Below, piece after piece: positions 7,968 through 15,845 of a DNA stretch of 30,467 nucleotides. A program made the translations under genes and the position numbers. The DNA is taken from positions 1-30,467 of the IMG/VR virus record IMGVR_UViG_3300050821_013712; one strand, written 5' to 3'. This DNA is from a virus. The notes under the pieces were generated by a model, which ran no database searches, was not told the origin of the DNA, and was given only the letters and a program-made list of their open reading frames with translations. How positions within the stretch are numbered: the stretch's first letter is position 1; every line of letters starts with the position of its first letter.

Positions 7968-8080
7968 AGTGGACAACAGGAGAAGGATTCGCCGAGTTCT
8001 ATGAACAGGTAGGTAATAAACGGTATTCATCCGCACTAGAATGGCGTCAGCGCCACATAATTAATCTCTGGAGAACCTGA
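7817..8080 (+). CDS. Tail assembly chaperone, frameshift extension
   Basis: This frame (ending ALEWRQRHIINLWRT) is in the -1 frame relative to the short chaperone, is open back to the stop at 7718-7720, and has no convincing start of its own: the only candidate is a TTG at 7826 without a ribosome binding site. It is therefore read after -1 slippage, giving a 239-residue fusion of 152 residues of the short form plus 87 from here. The extension contains VVQCYGVQQFFNDLDWGREYW and CTVLEWTTGEGFAEFYEQVG. Its stop overlaps the tape measure start (TGATG). Known T-extension domains in G-GT pairs bind the tape measure protein; the same role is inferred. Confidence 0.82.
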   Translation, partial: EVNLERANYVVQCYGVQQFFNDLDWGREYWREGSGDTQAPGSESIICTVLEWTTGEGFAEFYEQVGNKRYSSALEWRQRHIINLWRT

Positions 8081-10122
8081 TGGCTGAGGGTGATGGCGCT
8101 GCCCAAGTATTCAAAGAGGTTAAAATCTCTTTTGATGAATTTGCGGCATCTTTCAACCAATACGCTGATAAGCTGAAGGAGACAGAAGGCGTTTGGCGAT
8201 CAAAAATGAATATGTGGAAGTCCATGTCTGGCGGAATAGGCCAGATGGAATCTTCTGTATCCAAATTAAGAAACTCCACTAAAGGGTGGGCGGGAGAACT
8301 TGAGAATGTTGCCCGCAATTTAACCACTATTGGTGGTCAATGGAATAATCTTCAGCGATTGATGAAATCTGGATCTACCGCCCTTTATAAAACAGGCGGT
8401 TCAATGGTGGCTGGAGAAGAGGTTGGTGCTCTGGCTGTAGCTGCTGGAACTGCTACCAAAGCATTGGGTGTTGCTGGATTAGCAGTCACTGGACTTGCTA
8501 CCGCGGCTGTTGCCGCAGCAACGGGCATCTATCAATTAGCTCAATGGGGAGCAGGAAAAGGTCGGCGAGCCTATGGTTTCGGTGCAGATGTTGGGTCGAT
8601 GTCTGCTTCCGAAATTTATATGTCCCGATATGTTAATCCCGACGCTGCTATGGCAAATGCGGCTCAGGGTCGATATGATATCACGTCACCCCAGTATGTC
8701 GCGATGCGCGCTGGGCTTGGAATGAAAGGGAGTTTTGAGGGTCGAGAAACTGGCGCTCTGTCGAGGGAAATGGTTGAAGCAGCCGCTCGCCAGATGCATC
8801 AGGGCTCCGATCGAACAGCTTTGGCAGTAGCTCATGCGAGAGGACTCGGAAGCCTATTCTCAGATGAGGAGTTAATCCGACTTCGGAATTCCAATGAGAA
8901 ACAAATTGCGGAATATGTTAAAGAGGCAGAAAGCAGGAAAAGCCAATATGAATTAACTAAGGAAGAAATAGACGCCGAAAATAAATTAATTACCGCAATT
9001 AATAGTCTTGAAACCACCTTTATGACTGAAATGGTGAAATTGACTGCGGATTGGTTACCTAAAATTGAGCGAGTAGCCGCAGGATTAGAGAACCTCATCA
9101 AGGCTATTGATGGATGGAAAACAGCTATATCAGATTGGCTACATGCTCCAGCTTTCCCTGAGGATGAAGGTGATGGAAAAGGAGGAGGAGGTAAAGATGA
9201 TAGTACATTTGGGGATCCAATAGGCAAGGCTTGGGATTGGCTCAAGAAACATGTAGGAGACCTTTCTCCTGTGAGTTCTGCCCATGCAGGTGAACTTCCC
9301 CAAGGAACTGCTGGAAATCCAATTATCGTTCAGGATAAGGTATTAACTGACCTTATCAACCAACAAAAACTCGATGCCGCTAGTGACATATCAACCGCAG
9401 GTGTATTAGGATTAAGTGGAGGAACTGCCCGAGCATCTGTTGGCGTACACACAAGCGGTCGTGGGGGAGGTGGTGGCGGTAACGCTGAAAAGATTGGTCC
9501 CATCGATCTTGGTGATCCAGAAGCAAAAGTTGGATCTTATCCTGACGCTATGCGGGTGATGCAAAAAGCAGGATTAACGTTCAATGAGGCTGCTGGACTT
9601 GCAGGTGAGTTTACTGCCGAGACACAATTGGGAACCATGTATGGGGGTAAAGTTCTAGGTGTTGGTACAGGAGATTCCGGTGCAGCATCGGGTATGGCTC
9701 AATGGCATTCAGATCGATGGAATAGACAAGTTGCTTGGGCAAAGTCTCAGGGGCTTGACCCCGCTAAACCCTCTACTCAGTATAAGATGGCTGCCCATGA
9801 GTATATAACCGAATGGCGTAAGAGACTTGGGTCAAGAATTAATGCCGCTACGACAGCAGCAGGAATTGAAGCAGCTACCGAACCCTTTGAGGGTAGTGCT
9901 TATGGTCCAGGTCGTGGTGCCGCAGTCAGTGGAACAGCAAGAGCTTTAAGAGAGGGAAAGAAAGATGGAACAGGCCCCCAGAGCATGAATGACCTCTCTG
10001 GATTCCAAGGTGCTCATCCCGCCCACTTTGTCAAGCTGAATGTGAACAATGCTGCCGGCGCCAACGTAATTGTTCAGGGTGGAATGCTTGGTGCTGGCTC
10101 TGGGCAATTCCAAGTTGCATAG
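8080..10122 (+). CDS. Tape measure protein with tail lysozyme domain
   Basis: A 680-residue protein, ATG 8080 overlapping the chaperone stop and preceded by GGAGA. Residues 1-110 are amphipathic helices. Residues 115-154 are a long Ala/Gly/Val hydrophobic stretch, typical of tape measure proteins that insert in the inner membrane. Residues 255-355 are helical again. A Gly/Asp/Lys linker follows (362-376), a Gly-rich linker at 458-468, and then, from about 487 to 640, a domain resembling Phage_lysozyme2 (AAGLAGEFTAETQLG, GAASGMAQWHSDRW), with Glu510 or Glu514 as candidate catalytic residue. The role is to set tail length and to cut peptidoglycan during DNA entry. It is short for a tape measure, implying a short contractile tail. 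Position after the chaperones supports the call. Confidence 0.88.
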   Translation: MAEGDGAAQVFKEVKISFDEFAASFNQYADKLKETEGVWRSKMNMWKSMSGGIGQMESSVSKLRNSTKGWAGELENVARNLTTIGGQWNNLQRLMKSGSTALYKTGGSMVAGEEVGALAVAAGTATKALGVAGLAVTGLATAAVAAATGIYQLAQWGAGKGRRAYGFGADVGSMSASEIYMSRYVNPDAAMANAAQGRYDITSPQYVAMRAGLGMKGSFEGRETGALSREMVEAAARQMHQGSDRTALAVAHARGLGSLFSDEELIRLRNSNEKQIAEYVKEAESRKSQYELTKEEIDAENKLITAINSLETTFMTEMVKLTADWLPKIERVAAGLENLIKAIDGWKTAISDWLHAPAFPEDEGDGKGGGGKDDSTFGDPIGKAWDWLKKHVGDLSPVSSAHAGELPQGTAGNPIIVQDKVLTDLINQQKLDAASDISTAGVLGLSGGTARASVGVHTSGRGGGGGGNAEKIGPIDLGDPEAKVGSYPDAMRVMQKAGLTFNEAAGLAGEFTAETQLGTMYGGKVLGVGTGDSGAASGMAQWHSDRWNRQVAWAKSQGLDPAKPSTQYKMAAHEYITEWRKRLGSRINAATTAAGIEAATEPFEGSAYGPGRGAAVSGTARALREGKKDGTGPQSMNDLSGFQGAHPAHFVKLNVNNAAGANVIVQGGMLGAGSGQFQVA

Positions 10123-10131
10123 GAGAATATC

Positions 10132-10326
10132 ATGATTCCCACTTCACGACAACGGATGATGTTAGCCCTTCTAAGACCAGGATCCTTTCATCTGCCCCCA
10201 GGGGTTCAGGGAGGATTAGGACCAAATGTTCATGGAAGGATTGGTCCAAGAAGAGTGGTTGCTTCAATACAACCGAATGGTTTTCAACCCACTCTTATAC
10301 AGGCTCAAGTTAAGATTGGTAAATGA
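10132..10326 (+). CDS. Small basic protein between tape measure and hub
   Basis: A 64-residue protein starting at ATG 10132 behind AGGAGAAT, nine bases after the tape measure stop. It is rich in Pro, Gly, Arg and Gln with no membrane segment; net charge is strongly positive (RQRMMLALLRPGS, GRIGPRRVVAS). Its stop overlaps the next start (ATGA). No family was recognised. Good ribosome binding site and tight packing indicate a real gene, perhaps a minor baseplate or tail component. Confidence 0.65.
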   Translation: MIPTSRQRMMLALLRPGSFHLPPGVQGGLGPNVHGRIGPRRVVASIQPNGFQPTLIQAQVKIGK

Positions 10327-11780
10327 GATATTACGCCATTAAAATAGCGGCGGGTCAAACAACTGCAACTGGTGGAAACACCAGCGGAACAGCAGGATCG
10401 CCCACACCTGCGGCTACTCCTTCTGCTACACCTTCTGTTCTAAATCGAAGGGGATTCCGAGTTGTCGAACCTCTAACCGTCACTGCACCAGGAGATAGTG
10501 GAGATCCATTAGGTAGTTCTGTTACTGCATCTCCCAATGCCACTCAGCCATGGGATACAGCCCTTGATCCTGATATTACCCATTATAATGTCGATTTCTC
10601 TTTACCTACTCCACCTGCATCTGTTCAACCTGTTCAGTCAGCACCTATTGGTGGATCAGGAATACAGCAAGGATCAGGATCAGGCGGAGCAGGTGGCGGA
10701 CCTCAAGGCGCCCAATTTATTTCAGTGGTGAACGGTCAAAATGATCCTGGAGCCCTGGATATCGAATTTGACATAAACCTGCCCGTTGGTGACTCTGGAG
10801 CTCCTAACTCTGCCTGGATAAAGATACGTGGTATTCCATTTAGTATGGTTACTCAATCTTCCAAGTTCAACAACTGCCGATTGCAAATGTGGGCAGGTTA
10901 TACGAATGGATTACCTTTAGCTAATCTGCAGGTCCCCCATCAAGGGTTGATACTGGATGGCAATATCTGGCCTGCTCTCGGGAACTGGATCTATAACGAC
11001 CTATCCCTGGAGTTCTTCGTCACCCCAGGATCACCTGGGGGAGTGGGGGGACCGACCAGTCCCAAGAACATTGTCCATAACGTTCCAGCAAATCAACCAT
11101 TTTCTACAGCCATTAAGAACGCACTCCAGACTGCATTCCCGCAATCCACGGTTAATGTCAATATAAGCCAGAATATTAAATTGGCTTATAATGATTATGG
11201 ATTTTACCAATCCATAGAGCAATATTCCACTTATCTTAAATCCTTGAGCCATGATCTATTGGGAACTCCGCAAACAACAGGATATCAAGGAATACGGATT
11301 CATTCTCAAGGAAACACCATAACTGTTAAGGATGACAGTACACAGGGAGGTGGACCCATAGCTCTCCAGTACACAGATTTTGTCGGTCAACCCACGTGGA
11401 TTGGTGCTAACAAGATTTCCATTAAATGTCTATTGAGAGGAGATATAAGCCCCACTGCTGGTAATACAGTACAGGTAACGCTCCCCGCGAATACATTGGC
11501 AACGGTTAGTAGTCCTGATCAGGCTAAGATTGGTCAAAACAACAATGTCCTAGCATTCCAGGGATCGTGGACTGTTACAGGTGTTCGTCATATAGGAAAA
11601 TTTCGGTCTCCAGGTATGGACTCCTGGGTTACAATCATTGAGGCTGTTACAGGTGGATCGAGCGGTGGGGGTTCAAATACTACTACCGATGCTCCAACAG
11701 GTCCAGACAATACGGGCGGCAAACAGACCTTTGGTCCAGACGCCACTGATCTTGCTGCCGGTCACAGTGGATTTGCATAA
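10323..11780 (+). CDS. Baseplate hub protein
   Basis: A 485-residue protein beginning at ATG 10323 (ATGA overlap; only weak Shine-Dalgarno, so probably coupled). The first 145 residues are an unusual low-complexity region rich in Pro, Thr, Ala, Ser and Gly (TSGTAGSPTPAATPSATPS; GSGIQQGSGSGGAGGGPQG). The folded part from about 146 contains DIEFDINLPVGDSGAPNSAWIKIRGIPFSMV and ends with TVTGVRHIGKFRSPGMDSWVTIIEAV, the latter resembling the final strand region of gp27/gpD-like hub proteins. A second Gly/Thr-rich tail closes it. Hub proteins join tube, spike and wedges. The low-complexity N-terminus is longer than usual for the family and may be a flexible linker. Confidence 0.78.
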   Translation: MRYYAIKIAAGQTTATGGNTSGTAGSPTPAATPSATPSVLNRRGFRVVEPLTVTAPGDSGDPLGSSVTASPNATQPWDTALDPDITHYNVDFSLPTPPASVQPVQSAPIGGSGIQQGSGSGGAGGGPQGAQFISVVNGQNDPGALDIEFDINLPVGDSGAPNSAWIKIRGIPFSMVTQSSKFNNCRLQMWAGYTNGLPLANLQVPHQGLILDGNIWPALGNWIYNDLSLEFFVTPGSPGGVGGPTSPKNIVHNVPANQPFSTAIKNALQTAFPQSTVNVNISQNIKLAYNDYGFYQSIEQYSTYLKSLSHDLLGTPQTTGYQGIRIHSQGNTITVKDDSTQGGGPIALQYTDFVGQPTWIGANKISIKCLLRGDISPTAGNTVQVTLPANTLATVSSPDQAKIGQNNNVLAFQGSWTVTGVRHIGKFRSPGMDSWVTIIEAVTGGSSGGGSNTTTDAPTGPDNTGGKQTFGPDATDLAAGHSGFA

Positions 11781-12556
11781 TGTCTCTTAGCCAACAGCAA
11801 CTTAACTTCCAGATTTCACCTATCGTATTGACAGGTGGAATTGCAACCAATATTACGGGTGGAATGTTGCCCCTTGTAGCATTGACAAATCCAAATGCTT
11901 TCTCCCAAAATCTGTTAACAGGTGATCCAGACTTTCAATTGAAAGATGCCTTTGCTATATTTTCCACCGCAGCGGGTGGAAGCTTAATTGAACAACAACC
12001 CGCTGAATATCCCTTTGCCAATTTAACTGTGGCTGCTAATGCTATTATCAGGAATCCAATCAACGTCTCCCTGATAATGATCACTCCGATGAAACAACAA
12101 TCGGCATGGTCAGTTAAACTCCAAACAATGCAGGCATTGAAGGCTACCCTAGACTCCCATAACAATGCTGGGGGAACATATACGGTTTACACCCCTGCAT
12201 ATACTTATACCAATATGCTTATGGTTAATTTAACCGATTGCTCCATGCCTACGTCCCCCATTCCGCAGAATGCATGGAAGTGGGATTTTACACGACCTTT
12301 GGTCTCATTGGAAGATGCATCAGGAGCATTGAGCAACCTTATGAACCAAATCAATAATGGAGTTCCATCATCCGGTGACTCATCAGGAGCAGGAACAGCA
12401 GGTGGTAATCCACCTAGCGTCGTTAACACAGGACCAGGAGCAGGAGCTTCAGCACCCACAATCAGTCAAACACCGTTTAACAATACAACCAGCAGCACAG
12501 CCACCTTTGACCCCTTCACGGGTCAACCCACTGTAGTCACAAGTCCCTTCTCATGA
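11780..12556 (+). CDS. Baseplate-associated tail protein
   Basis: A 258-residue protein. ATG 11780 overlaps the hub stop (TAATG). The conserved-looking body (MLPLVALTNPNAF, SLIEQQPAEYPFANLTVAANAIIRNPINVSLIMI, LQALKATLDSHNNAGGTYTVYTPAYTYTN, then WKWDFTRPLVSLEDA) recalls proteins encoded between hub and plug in related myoviruses. This arrangement fits a protein joining tube and hub, comparable to T4 gp53 or gp48 in position only. The last 70 residues are Gly/Ser/Thr/Pro low complexity. It overlaps the next gene by ATGA. Baseplate location is well supported by context, specific function is not. Confidence 0.72.
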   Translation: MSLSQQQLNFQISPIVLTGGIATNITGGMLPLVALTNPNAFSQNLLTGDPDFQLKDAFAIFSTAAGGSLIEQQPAEYPFANLTVAANAIIRNPINVSLIMITPMKQQSAWSVKLQTMQALKATLDSHNNAGGTYTVYTPAYTYTNMLMVNLTDCSMPTSPIPQNAWKWDFTRPLVSLEDASGALSNLMNQINNGVPSSGDSSGAGTAGGNPPSVVNTGPGAGASAPTISQTPFNNTTSSTATFDPFTGQPTVVTSPFS

Positions 12557-13041
12557 CAACCTACTACGAATTTGTTCCATCCAGAGTTAGTGCTCCAGTA
12601 TTCACTCCCACTTTGGATGGCAACCAATATAATGTTACCGTTGTTTGGAATGTATCTTCCAAACGGTATTATATTTATGTGATTACGATGGATGGTATAC
12701 TAATTGCTGCGGTTCCTTTAATCGAAAGCCCTACCTCTATGCCTATATCGAATGCGTATTGGGATCCACAAAATGCAAGGGCTGTGGTAACGACCACAGA
12801 TCCACATCCATTTATAATTGGTGCTCCAGTAAAGATATCCATTAACAGTATGGGTCCAAGTGGTTATAATGGATCAGGATTTGCTTTACCTTTAAGTAAA
12901 ACCGAGATTTGTTATCCAGTGGCAATTAATCCTGGTGAAGTGACGGTTATGGGTGTCGTTGATTACCTTATTAATTTGGTTGCTCCATATTTTAAGTCTA
13001 CCTTAGTATACAGGAATCAAACGTTTGAGGTATCACCTTAA
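12553..13041 (+). CDS. Baseplate plug protein with inserted FCCH-like domain
   Basis: A 162-residue protein starting at ATG 12553 (ATGA overlap, no clear ribosome binding site, so coupled). The N-terminal 60 residues (VFTPTLDGNQYNVTVVWN, then MDGILIAAVPLIESP) and the end (LVAPYFKSTLVYRNQTFEV) match the pattern of small baseplate plug proteins, which are usually about 100 residues. Residues 66-134 appear to be an extra beta domain (ARAVVTTTDPHPFIIGAPVKI, PSGYNGSG, EICYPVAINPGEV) similar to the inserted domain in the sheath. The plug is thought to close the tube at the hub-spike junction in minimal myophages. Assignment relies on remembered family patterns and position. Confidence 0.7.
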   Translation: MTTYYEFVPSRVSAPVFTPTLDGNQYNVTVVWNVSSKRYYIYVITMDGILIAAVPLIESPTSMPISNAYWDPQNARAVVTTTDPHPFIIGAPVKISINSMGPSGYNGSGFALPLSKTEICYPVAINPGEVTVMGVVDYLINLVAPYFKSTLVYRNQTFEVSP

Positions 13042-13952
13042 TGGATGATGTCCAAAAAGTTTCATTCACTAGGAATATTCACTCCTACGTTAAAACGCAG
13101 GTGCAGAATGGTCATCAGGTTCAACCAAAAAGACTTCCCTGCCATGTCTCGGCTATTAAGGAGAATGACCTCATTGAATTAACCTTTGATGTAACAGGTC
13201 CATATACTTTACCCAAAATTATTGTTCCACAAAGCTTTTCCAAATATCATCGGGAACCAACACAAGTTGGTGATCCAGGGTTCGTTCTTATGGGTGATTT
13301 CACACTAGCTGGTCCTAGTGCGAATCCTGGTGGAACCGCTTCTTTACATATTCGGGGCAATTTGACGAATGGAATATTCCAACCTATCAGCAATACAAAA
13401 TGGCCGAAGAAAGACCCTAACATGTTCCTTGTGACTGGGGGACCCTCGGGCCATACTACACAATCTGCTGACGGCAAGACTTCCCAAATCATTGATGCCT
13501 TAAACAATATCCTTCATACATCTTCCAATAATATTGTCCACCAGGCGCAACAAGCCATTGCTCATATTGCTGGACAAACCTTAACTAATGCTGCCAGCAC
13601 AATTAACCATGTTGCCCAGAATTTTGCCTTCGGTGCCCCAAGTACAACCACAACGATGGATGCTACAACATCCGACACACCGACAATTCCAACCATTCCA
13701 ACTCCGGTCGAAAAAACCATAGTTCAGATAATTGGAGATTTGCACGCGACTGGGAACATAACAACACCTACAGGATCAGTCGGACCTGGGGGATCAGCGG
13801 GGCCACAAGGGCCCCAGGGACCTCCTGGCGCTCCAATACAAGGCACTCTCCCCGCAACCATAATAGGAGCGAAGGGTGGTAATACAGCACTTGCTTCGTT
13901 GTTGGCTGCCCTTGTGACGATGGGCCTAATTGTGGATCATACAACGGCATGA
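13041..13952 (+). CDS. Central baseplate spike with collagen-like segment
   Basis: A 303-residue protein, ATG 13041 overlapping the previous stop (TTAATGG). The N-terminal OB-fold-like part (RLPCHVSAIKENDLIELTFDVTGPYTLPKIIVPQ, then QVGDPGFVLMGDFTLAG) resembles the gp5/gp45/gp138-type spike proteins that pierce the outer membrane. A Ser/Thr/Ala-rich helical part (residues 150-200) and a Thr/Pro linker follow, then TIVQIIGDLHATGNITTPTG, a usual beta-helix entry motif. Around residues 242-263 there is a short Gly-X-Y run (GPQGPQGPPGAP). The end AKGGNTALASLLAALVTMGLIVD resembles the trimeric C-terminus of related spikes. Encoded between plug and wedge genes, as expected. Confidence 0.78.
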   Translation: MDDVQKVSFTRNIHSYVKTQVQNGHQVQPKRLPCHVSAIKENDLIELTFDVTGPYTLPKIIVPQSFSKYHREPTQVGDPGFVLMGDFTLAGPSANPGGTASLHIRGNLTNGIFQPISNTKWPKKDPNMFLVTGGPSGHTTQSADGKTSQIIDALNNILHTSSNNIVHQAQQAIAHIAGQTLTNAASTINHVAQNFAFGAPSTTTTMDATTSDTPTIPTIPTPVEKTIVQIIGDLHATGNITTPTGSVGPGGSAGPQGPQGPPGAPIQGTLPATIIGAKGGNTALASLLAALVTMGLIVDHTTA

Positions 13953-14349
13953 GAACGGAATAGGAGATACTCCGATTCGTACATATGGTCGCATAGTCCC
14001 TGATCCTCTTTTACCGGATGAGAAAGTATGGGTAATGGTGGAAACAGATGCAAATGGATTTGATGATATGGTGTGGTTAACCACTGTCATTCAAACCATT
14101 AAACTTAACTTGGGTGAAAGCCCCTTTTATGCGAACTATGGAATACCTGCTCATGCATCGGTTATATCCCAGATCGCTCCCGATTCCTATATGTCAAGGA
14201 TCCAACAGCAATATGCCCAGTATTTTTTATCCTTGATTATATCAAGACAGGATGATGCTTTGGATGAACGAGGTATACCTTCTCCTAGTTATTTGGTAAC
14301 TGCTATAACTAAATATGGAGCATTTTTATCGGCAAAGGTTCCTTATTAA
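13930..14349 (+). CDS. Baseplate wedge, gp25/gpW-like; start uncertain
   Basis: Up to 139 residues. The body (VMVETDANGFDDMVWLTTVIQTIKLNLGESPFYANYGIPAHASV) resembles the gp25-like wedge subunit that usually precedes the J-type wedge. The only conventional upstream start is TTG 13930, overlapping the spike by 23 bases with no ribosome binding site. In contrast AGGAG at 13962-13966 lies eight bases before an in-frame ATT at 13975, and remembered relatives begin just ahead of the TYGR residues found there, so a 124-residue protein initiated at ATT is plausible. An ATG at 13949 is out of frame and meets a stop after four codons. The wide coordinate is given; the end is firm. Confidence 0.75.
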   Translation: MWIIQRHENGIGDTPIRTYGRIVPDPLLPDEKVWVMVETDANGFDDMVWLTTVIQTIKLNLGESPFYANYGIPAHASVISQIAPDSYMSRIQQQYAQYFLSLIISRQDDALDERGIPSPSYLVTAITKYGAFLSAKVPY

Positions 14350-14353
14350 TCAT

Positions 14354-14382
14354 TTGCGTCAATATTGTGTTCGTGCTAGAAT
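14354..14382 (+). promoter_or_regulatory. Predicted sigma70 promoter with extended -10
   Basis: TTGCGT at 14354-14359, a 17-base spacer, then TAGAAT at 14377-14382 preceded by TG at 14374-14375 (extended -10). It lies in the 53-base gap before the J-type wedge, a rare break in an otherwise overlapping gene chain. The predicted start near 14389 leaves a leader of about 13 bases containing AAGGATAG. The -35 matches consensus at only three positions; the -10 matches at five of six. Confidence 0.55.
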
Positions 14383-14402
14383 GCGGGCTTAAGGATAGAT
14401 AA

Positions 14403-15845
14403 ATGGCTCAGTTGCCAATCATAATGGGTCCCTCGGGACCTATAGCGACTCCCCCAGCTACGCTGAGGCAGCAATTGCTTACGTTGGTATCGGCGACGAA
14501 TCCAGGATATACAGCCAATCTACCTTCGTCTTTGATTGAGGATGTATCCTCAACAGATGTTGGTGCTCTTGTTATTTCTAACCAATTCTTTATTGACTTA
14601 TTGAATGCGGTAAGTCCTTATGGAGCGAATGCCTTTATATTAAACTTATTAGGGATTGACGTTTATGGTATTCAACCTGCCCAATCAACCAATACAGCGG
14701 TTGATGTAACGTTCATTGGAACACCTGGATTTATCATAATTCCAGGTTTCACAGTAGGAGATGGTACCTATCAATATATCTGTGCCGATGGTGGGGTAGT
14801 GGGAACAAATGGAGAATCCTTACCTATTCATGCCATTGCAACTGTACCTGGAACTTGGGCTGTTCCAGCAGGAACTGTAACGACCCTCGTAACTTCTGTT
14901 CCGATAGATATTGAATTAGCGGTCGTTAATACATCTAATGGTATTCCTTCAATCGCGTCGGAGGATGAAACTTCATTCCGAACCCGAACGCTTGTTGCAG
15001 GTTTAGCCTCATCAACAGGAATGGATAGATATCTTAAAACATTGCTTTGGAATATTCCAGGAGTTGTGCAAAGGCTTGTTTCTGTTCGCCAAAACATTAC
15101 CACTGGACGATGGATAATTATTGTTGGTGGCGGTGATCCCTATCAAGTTGCTTGGGCAATTTACTATGCCTTATTTGATATCCAAACATTAGATCGTCCA
15201 CCAATTGATATTGCTGCCATGCAGATGACAAATCCTATTATGATCACCTCAATTATTAACCATAATCTTTCCACAGGAATGATTGAGACTATTTATGGAG
15301 TTAATGGACCCAATGCATTGAATCAGCAACAATATACCGTTACGGTTATTGATAATAAGAATTTTACCATTCCAGTTGACGGAACACAATTGCCTGCGTA
15401 TCTTAGTGGAGGTCATCTTACTCCTAATCCTATTCTTCAACAGGTCAATCTTAATAGCTACCCGGATAATTATCTTATTCCCTTTATCATTCCTCCGCAA
15501 CAATTGGTAACAATGGTTATAACGTGGGATACGGACTCTCCTAATTACGTATCTCCTGATGCTGTGCAACAGGCAGTAGCTCCCGCGATTACCGATTATA
15601 TTAATAGCCTTTATGTAGGTGTGGCACCTATCAATATCTATAATATGGAAGCCGTATTCGTTAATTCCACAGTCAATATTCTCCCCGCCGAAAATATAAC
15701 CTCTCTAAATTTCTCCGTTGACTTTGACGGAGCAGGTCATTTTCCTGCCCCAGGAACAGGAGTGATATACGGTGATTCCAACAGCTACTTCTACACCACC
15801 ACTGACAATATATCCGTAGTTCAAGCTGGCACGATAACAGGATGA
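14403..15845 (+). CDS. Baseplate J-type wedge protein with inserted beta domain
   Basis: A 480-residue protein with ATG 14403 and AAGGATAG five bases upstream. The sequence follows the gpJ/gp47 wedge pattern: N-terminal helices (LIEDVSSTDVGALVISNQFFIDLLNAVSPYGANAFILNLLG), beta region (FIIIPGFTVGDGTYQY, AVPAGTVTTLVTSVPIDIE), then SIASEDETSFRTRTL, the hallmark of the family, and GMDRYLKTLLWNIPGV. Residues 272-339 (about 15216-15419) hold an FCCH-like insert (NPIMITSIINHNLSTGMIETIYGV, QQYTVTVIDNKNFTIPVDG), similar to those in sheath and plug. Domains after this (SPDAVQQAVAPAITDYINSLYVG) again fit the family. The wedge surrounds the hub and transmits the contraction signal. Confidence 0.9.
   Translation: MAQLPIIMGPSGPIATPPATLRQQLLTLVSATNPGYTANLPSSLIEDVSSTDVGALVISNQFFIDLLNAVSPYGANAFILNLLGIDVYGIQPAQSTNTAVDVTFIGTPGFIIIPGFTVGDGTYQYICADGGVVGTNGESLPIHAIATVPGTWAVPAGTVTTLVTSVPIDIELAVVNTSNGIPSIASEDETSFRTRTLVAGLASSTGMDRYLKTLLWNIPGVVQRLVSVRQNITTGRWIIIVGGGDPYQVAWAIYYALFDIQTLDRPPIDIAAMQMTNPIMITSIINHNLSTGMIETIYGVNGPNALNQQQYTVTVIDNKNFTIPVDGTQLPAYLSGGHLTPNPILQQVNLNSYPDNYLIPFIIPPQQLVTMVITWDTDSPNYVSPDAVQQAVAPAITDYINSLYVGVAPINIYNMEAVFVNSTVNILPAENITSLNFSVDFDGAGHFPAPGTGVIYGDSNSYFYTTTDNISVVQAGTITG

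Noticed and set aside
7826-8080. Independent gene from TTG 7826
   Set aside because: No ribosome binding site and located behind a canonical slippery site; better explained as the frameshift extension of the chaperone.
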